A DNA stretch of 7,065 bases from Actinomycetota bacterium. GTDB taxonomy: Bacteria; Actinomycetota; Thermoleophilia; Gaiellales; Gaiellaceae. The stretch lies in assembly GCA_013821525.1 (NCBI GenBank), contig JACDGR010000174.1:1-7065 (forward strand), read 5' to 3'. Both the position numbers and the translations under genes were made by a program. Under the pieces are notes generated by a model. The model was not told where the DNA came from, made no database searches, and was given only the letters and a program-made list of their open reading frames with translations. Of this stretch, positions 4,641-7,065 are shown piece after piece (the first letter of the stretch is position 1; the number at the start of each line of letters is the position of its first letter).

Positions 4641-5870
4641 TCACACGCCCGTTACTTTGCAGAACGCTGCCGGGTACGGAACCGCGAGCGCGAGACGTGA
4701 CTCGCCGCGGTAGCGGACCTGGTTGCGCGTGAACATCTCCTGACCGGCGCTGTCGCCGAGTCCGGTCTCCGCGAACGTGACGCGGGCCTGCTCCCGGTCG
4801 TAGATGTGAGCACCGACACCGAAGGCTCCGACGAGGCAGGTGTTCTGTGCGATCACCGGCGTCGTGACGACCTTCAGCCCCCACATCGTCGGCGTGACCG
4901 CCTCAGCCGGCGAACCCCAGATGTAGAGACCATCCGCGGTCGTCAGGGTCGCGATGTCCTGCCAGTCGTTCGGATGCATCACGATTCCGTCAGGCTCAAA
5001 AAACGAGTTACGGATCTTCGTGATCGCCTTATAGATCGCGTCCGGCGTCGGATCGGCGCCCTTCGCCTGCGTCTGCACCGACTGGTCGAGGATGCCCGAC
5101 AGGTTCGGCGGGGTGCCGTCACCGTTCAGGATCTGATCCTCTTCGGCGAGCAGCACGCCCATCCGCAACTGACCGTCGATGAACTGCGAGAGCTGGTCGA
5201 AGTCCATCAGAAGCGAACGGTCGAGAGCCTCGCTGACGTGGGCGATCACCTGTACCGGCGTCTGCACGCGGGCGACGGTGTAGACCGACGTCGGCTTCAG
5301 CCCGCCAATCGCGACAGGGGCCGCGTTCTGGGTTGCGACCGTCTGCTGCAAGTACGCGACCGAGTCGGAGTTGACCGGCGTCGTCGGGATCAGCGAGCGG
5401 AGGGAAAGCTGCCGCTGCCGCGTCTCGAGGATCCGCGGGTCGAACCACGAGGGGACCATCGAGCCGCCCGACGTGCCGTCGAGCGCCTTCAGCCCCTCGC
5501 CGTTACGGCCGCCGAGGTTCTTCAGGAACGCTGCGCCCTGCCCCTCGACGACGCCGAACTTCATCCCGTCCATGCGCGGGCCAGCCTTGGCGTAGCGCTG
5601 CGACCCTCTCGGCTCCCCCGGCGGCGTGAACGGCAGCAGCACACGTCCCGCCTCGTCGAGGCGCCGAAGTTCGCCGTCGAGCCTCTTCAGAGTTTTCGCC
5701 TTCGTGTCGCTGTCGCCGTCGAGACACGTCACCTTCGACAGCTCGTAGTCGGGACCGGCCTGCTCGAGGACGATCGCTACCGCTTCTTTCCGTTCCTTTA
5801 CCGCCCGTTGGTAATCGGCCGGCGTGAAGCCGTCTAGATCGCCAAGAGGCGCAATCGTGATACTTCCCAT
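4641..5870 (-). CDS. HK97-fold phage major capsid protein (409 aa)
   Basis: The protein follows the Phage_capsid (HK97 gp5-like) plan. Residues 1 to about 125 are a charged, helical N-terminal region (DYQRAVKERKEA and LKRLDGELRRLDEAG) of the scaffolding or delta-domain type that is removed in many tailed phages. The capsid fold begins near DGTSGGSMVPSWFDP (131-145). Family hallmarks follow: EEDQILNGDGTPPNLSGIL (243-261), DGIVMHPNDWQDI (294-306), MWGLKVVTTPVI (329-340) and the C-terminal QVRYRGESRLALAVPYPAAF (384-403). Length is typical. The start is secure: GGAGG lies 5 bases before ATG 5870. It leads an operon with the HTH gene, DUF3467 and HicB/HicA. No prohead protease, portal or terminase gene accompanies it here. 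An encapsulin-like compartment is less likely, because encapsulins are shorter and lack this N-terminal region. Confidence 0.95.
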   Translation of the reverse strand: MGSITIAPLGDLDGFTPADYQRAVKERKEAVAIVLEQAGPDYELSKVTCLDGDSDTKAKTLKRLDGELRRLDEAGRVLLPFTPPGEPRGSQRYAKAGPRMDGMKFGVVEGQGAAFLKNLGGRNGEGLKALDGTSGGSMVPSWFDPRILETRQRQLSLRSLIPTTPVNSDSVAYLQQTVATQNAAPVAIGGLKPTSVYTVARVQTPVQVIAHVSEALDRSLLMDFDQLSQFIDGQLRMGVLLAEEDQILNGDGTPPNLSGILDQSVQTQAKGADPTPDAIYKAITKIRNSFFEPDGIVMHPNDWQDIATLTTADGLYIWGSPAEAVTPTMWGLKVVTTPVIAQNTCLVGAFGVGAHIYDREQARVTFAETGLGDSAGQEMFTRNQVRYRGESRLALAVPYPAAFCKVTGV

Positions 5871-5875
5871 GGGAG

Positions 5876-5880
5876 CCTCC
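5876..5880 (-). promoter_or_regulatory. Strong ribosome binding site of the capsid gene (GGAGG)
   Basis: GGAGG lies exactly 5 bases before the capsid ATG. It is the best-placed Shine-Dalgarno sequence in the operon; downstream genes have weak sites or TTG starts and seem to rely on coupling. This implies capsid protein is the main product of the transcript. Confidence 0.75.
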
Positions 5881-5979
5881 GAAACGCTTGAGTTTTGTAG
5901 TCACTCGTCCCGCGGCTCCCTAAGGCCCCGCCCTGTCCCAAAGGACCCAGGCGAACGAAACGTAAATCCGATACGGATA

Positions 5980-6189
5980 CTAGCTAGGCAACGCGACGGC
6001 ATGCCTGCCGGCGATCTCGTCCAGCACCGCGAAACGCATCAAGTCGCGCAGCGATTCCATCTCGCTCGCGATCAGTTCGAGTTGCACAGAGTCGGCATCG
6101 CCGCCCCGCGCCTCAGCCTCGAGCAGCATCTCGACGTGCGCTGACAGGATCGCCCGCCTCGCCACGATCATCTGGTGAATCATCGTCAC
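5980..6189 (-). CDS. Small helical protein of unknown function (69 aa)
   Basis: Nearly the whole protein is predicted helical and heptad-like: MIHQMIVARRAILSAHVEML, EAEARG, then SVQLELIASEMESLRDLMRF. It could form a coiled coil or a small helical bundle. No known family is recognised. The GTG at 6189 is used because AGAGG (6195-6199) sits 5 bases before it. ATG 6183 is the alternative, at 11 bases spacing, and would shorten it by two residues. The frame stays open upstream to 6321, but that part overlaps the divergent gene and has no support. It lies 109 bases before the capsid gene on the same strand and may be the first gene of that transcript. A scaffold or capsid-accessory role is speculation from position only. 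Confidence 0.55.
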   Translation of the reverse strand: MTMIHQMIVARRAILSAHVEMLLEAEARGGDADSVQLELIASEMESLRDLMRFAVLDEIAGRHAVALPS

Positions 6190-6292
6190 CCGTTCCTCTG
6201 TTTGAATCGTTCGTTTTTGCGCTCGCAGATTCGCGACCGCCAAGAGCGGCACAAGACGTTTCGAAGCATCGGTGAAGCGGGCACCTGTCGAT

Positions 6293-6499
6293 ATGCCAAT
6301 GCCGCGAATGCCGTACATCATCCAAGACGACGCAGGGGAACGTCTCGGCGTCCTTCTCTCCGTGCGTGAGTCGTGGAGGGTCGGCGATCACCTCGTGCTG
6401 CGCGGAAAGCGGTACGCGGTTCGAGCGGTAGTTGAGCTCGAGAAGCCCGAGGTCCCATCGGGCGCCTCGATCGCGCTGACCGTCGCCCACGCACCCTAA
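6293..6499 (+). CDS. Small beta-rich hypothetical protein next to the element end (68 aa)
   Basis: The sequence alternates strands and turns: YIIQDDAGERLGVLLSVRES, WRVGDHLVLRGKRYAVRAVV, then ALTVAHAP. This suggests a small SH3-like or OB-like barrel, but no named family is recognised. It is one of only two plus-strand genes in the element and the last gene before the tRNA. Several starts are possible: GTG 6272, ATG 6293, ATG 6299 and ATG 6308. ATG 6293 is chosen by convention, with only a weak GGGCA upstream. Good codon bias and a clean stop 30 bases before a stem-loop support it being real. It could be cargo of the element. Confidence in coding is moderate; function is unknown. Confidence 0.55.
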   Translation: MPMPRMPYIIQDDAGERLGVLLSVRESWRVGDHLVLRGKRYAVRAVVELEKPEVPSGASIALTVAHAP

Positions 6500-6503
6500 A
6501 TCG

Positions 6504-6531
6504 TGGTCCATTCCTGGTCCAATCGTGTCCA
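6504..6531. repeat. Helically spaced direct repeats TGGTCCA, TGGTCCA, TGTCCA
   Basis: TGGTCCA starts at 6504 and 6515 and TGTCCA at 6526, so repeats recur about every 11 bases on one face of the helix. Further TGTCCA (6556-6561) and AGTCCA (6579-6584) copies follow toward the tRNA. Integrase arm-type or excisionase sites next to an attachment site often look like this; that role is inferred. Confidence 0.45.
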
Positions 6532-6557
6532 GAAGGGGCCATTTCTGACCCCTTCTG
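6530..6557. terminator. Stem-loop CAGAAGGGG / CCCCTTCTG between the last element gene and the tRNA
   Basis: A perfect 9-bp stem (6530-6538 with 6549-6557) encloses a 10-nt loop. It lies 30 bases past the stop of the plus-strand gene and 60 bases past the tRNA 3' end on the other strand, so it could terminate both converging transcripts. It lacks a T run, and it is embedded in the TGTCCA repeats, so a role in recombination is the alternative. Confidence 0.45.
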
Positions 6558-6617
6558 TCCACTGCGCTCTCGTTCCCCAGTCCACAAAAGCTGCCGTCTA
6601 GCAGGGCCTTTGCGGAG

Positions 6618-6660
6618 TAGCCCATACGGGATTCGAACCCGTGCCGCCGCCGTGAGAGGG
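6618..6660. other. Probable attachment site in the 3' half of tRNA-Glu
   Basis: The anticodon-to-3'-end portion of tRNA genes is the usual crossover target of tyrosine integrases. Here phage-like genes lie on its 3' side and a chromosomal transporter gene on its 5' side. The matching second copy is not in the window, so the exact core and its length cannot be given. Confidence 0.4.
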
Positions 6661-6690
6661 CGGTGTCCTAGGCCACTAGACGAATGGGCC
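6618..6690 (-). tRNA. tRNA-Glu (anticodon CUC)
   Basis: A full 73-nt cloverleaf folds on the minus strand. The acceptor arms are GGCCCAT and ATGGGCT. The D arm starts GTCTAGTGGCCTAGGAC. The anticodon stem CCGCC/GGCGG closes the loop CTCTCAC, giving anticodon CTC. The T arm is ACGGG-TTCGAAT-CCCGT. The discriminator base is A and the CCA end is not encoded. The first pair is G1-U72, a wobble where G-C is usual for tRNA-Glu. The remaining acceptor pairs are regular, so the gene looks functional. Its 3' end faces the element. The element may have supplied the last bases of the tRNA on integration. Confidence 0.96.
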
Positions 6691-6712
6691 GTGCCGTTCG
6701 GTTCGCGGGCGC

Positions 6713-6718
6713 AGTGTA
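6713..6718 (-). promoter_or_regulatory. Candidate -10 element of the tRNA-Glu promoter (TACACT)
   Basis: On the minus strand TACACT fits the TAnnnT pattern of primary-sigma -10 boxes. It lies 22 bases before the tRNA 5' end, leaving a short leader for RNase P to remove. No good -35 box is seen about 17 bases further upstream (CGATAC). Confidence 0.4.
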
Positions 6719-6755
6719 GCGAAGGCGCCTCCGAGGTATCGAGCGTCCGGAGCGG

Positions 6756-7065
6756 TCAGCCGAGGCAGATCCCGGCGAGGTCGAGTCCGTACACCGGCTG
6801 GTAGGTGATGCAGCCGACCCGCGCGGACACGAACACGCGCGCGTTCAGCACCGCGTACGCGGCGAGGGGCGCCTCGGTGCGCGCGACCTCGATTCCGAGC
6901 CTCCCGTACGCCTGGTCGCGGGCGAGCCCGGTCAGGCGTTGCGCGGCATCGATTGCTCGGTTGAACCTCGGCACCGCGAAGTACGAGAGGTTCGTGTTGC
7001 CGACCGCGCGGATCGCACGACCGTCCAAGAGCTTGTCGATCAGTCCGTACGGGTCGCCGTAGTCG
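6756..7065 (-). CDS. ABC transporter substrate-binding protein, family 5 (peptide type), C-terminal part
   Basis: The last 102 codons are visible; the gene continues beyond the window. The reading starts DYGDPYGLIDKLLDGRAIRA, continues LSYFAVPRFNRAIDAAQRLT and VARTEAPLAAYAVLN, and ends SARVGCITYQPVYGLDLAGI before the stop. The D-DPY..ID.LLDGR pattern, the FN.P-type solute-binding segment and the YQPVYG.DL tail are typical of family 5 (oligopeptide/DppA-type) extracellular binding proteins of actinobacteria. These proteins are lipid-anchored or periplasmic-face receptors that deliver peptides to an ABC permease. It lies outside the mobile element, upstream of the tRNA on the same strand, and marks the ordinary chromosome. 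Confidence 0.85.
   Translation of the reverse strand, partial: DYGDPYGLIDKLLDGRAIRAVGNTNLSYFAVPRFNRAIDAAQRLTGLARDQAYGRLGIEVARTEAPLAAYAVLNARVFVSARVGCITYQPVYGLDLAGICLG

Larger units (their letters stand above)
1..6617. mobile_element. Right part of a tRNA-Glu-associated phage-like integrated element (left end outside window)
   Basis: This stretch combines an excisionase-like HTH gene, a RepA-like ATPase operon, several short DNA-binding and zinc-binding proteins, a toxin-antitoxin pair and an HK97-type capsid gene. It stops at the 3' end of a tRNA-Glu gene, beyond which an ordinary transporter gene begins. Elements using tyrosine integrases commonly insert at tRNA 3' ends and lie on the 3' side, as here. 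No integrase, terminase, portal, protease or tail gene is visible. No second copy of the tRNA 3' sequence is seen, so the left boundary and total size are unknown. The boundary at 6617 is inferred from gene content, not from a demonstrated att repeat. A degraded prophage is the main alternative to a satellite or mini-element. Confidence 0.7.

Noticed and set aside
4806..5837. Long plus-strand open frame (343 codons) opposite the capsid gene
   Set aside because: It is very Arg/Asp-rich and low-complexity, with no domain, and it mirrors the capsid coding frame. This is a typical shadow in high-GC DNA.
4641..5870. Encapsulin nanocompartment instead of a phage capsid
   Set aside because: At 409 residues with a scaffolding-type N-terminal region and phage-capsid signature segments, it fits the phage family better, and no cargo-enzyme gene is adjacent.
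5503..5904. Minus-strand open frame overlapping the start of the capsid gene
   Set aside because: Arg-rich shadow of the capsid frame; the capsid start and ribosome binding site are clear.
5966..5978. ATCCG-ATA-CGGAT dyad upstream of the capsid gene as an operator
   Set aside because: Arms are only 5 bases and no promoter boxes can be placed around it; too weak to annotate.
6113..6625. Minus-strand open frame of 170 codons across the small plus-strand gene and the tRNA edge
   Set aside because: It crosses the repeats and stem-loop and overlaps two better-supported genes. No domain seen.
1..7065. CRISPR array or insertion sequence
   Set aside because: No regularly spaced repeats of suitable length and no transposase-like protein were seen on either strand.

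Overview
The window looks like the right-hand end of a small phage-derived integrated element in a high-GC actinobacterial chromosome. The host guess rests on base composition, dense GC-ending codons, short overlapping genes, and a partial family 5 substrate-binding protein whose C-terminus resembles those of Actinomycetota, perhaps Thermoleophilia. The phylum is fairly safe and the class is only a guess.

Layout, left to right. Positions 1-374 (minus strand) hold the start of an excisionase-like HTH gene, cut by the window edge, and a small CxxC/CxxxC zinc-finger gene. Positions 375-1038 have no convincing gene but contain several stem-loops. Positions 1039-2548 (minus) form a tight operon (HTH protein, small Cys/His protein, RepA-like AAA ATPase) joined by ATGA overlaps. 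Across a short divergent intergenic region, 2631-3104 (plus) encodes a regulator-like protein with a C-terminal HTH. A strong stem-loop at 3117-3143 separates it from a convergent minus-strand operon that reads, from its 5' end at 5870: HK97-fold major capsid protein, an HTH protein, an unclear small reading frame, a DUF3467 protein, a HicB-like antitoxin and a HicA-like toxin. A short helical protein (5980-6189, minus) lies upstream of the capsid gene, and a small plus-strand gene (6293-6499) lies next to the element end. A tRNA-Glu(CUC) gene (6618-6690, minus) has its 3' end facing the element, the usual arrangement for tRNA-targeted integration. Right of it is ordinary chromosome: the C-terminus of a peptide-type ABC transporter substrate-binding protein.

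How the parts may work together (inference): the RepA-like ATPase and its small partners would serve element replication, the excisionase-like protein would serve excision, and the HTH proteins would control the switch between integrated and active states. The capsid gene is the only recognisable virion gene. No terminase, portal, prohead protease, tail gene or integrase occurs in the window. The element may continue left of position 1, so it could be a capsid-encoding satellite, a mini-prophage, or a prophage remnant. The most unusual point is that the capsid gene and a HicB/HicA pair lie in one chain of touching or overlapping genes.
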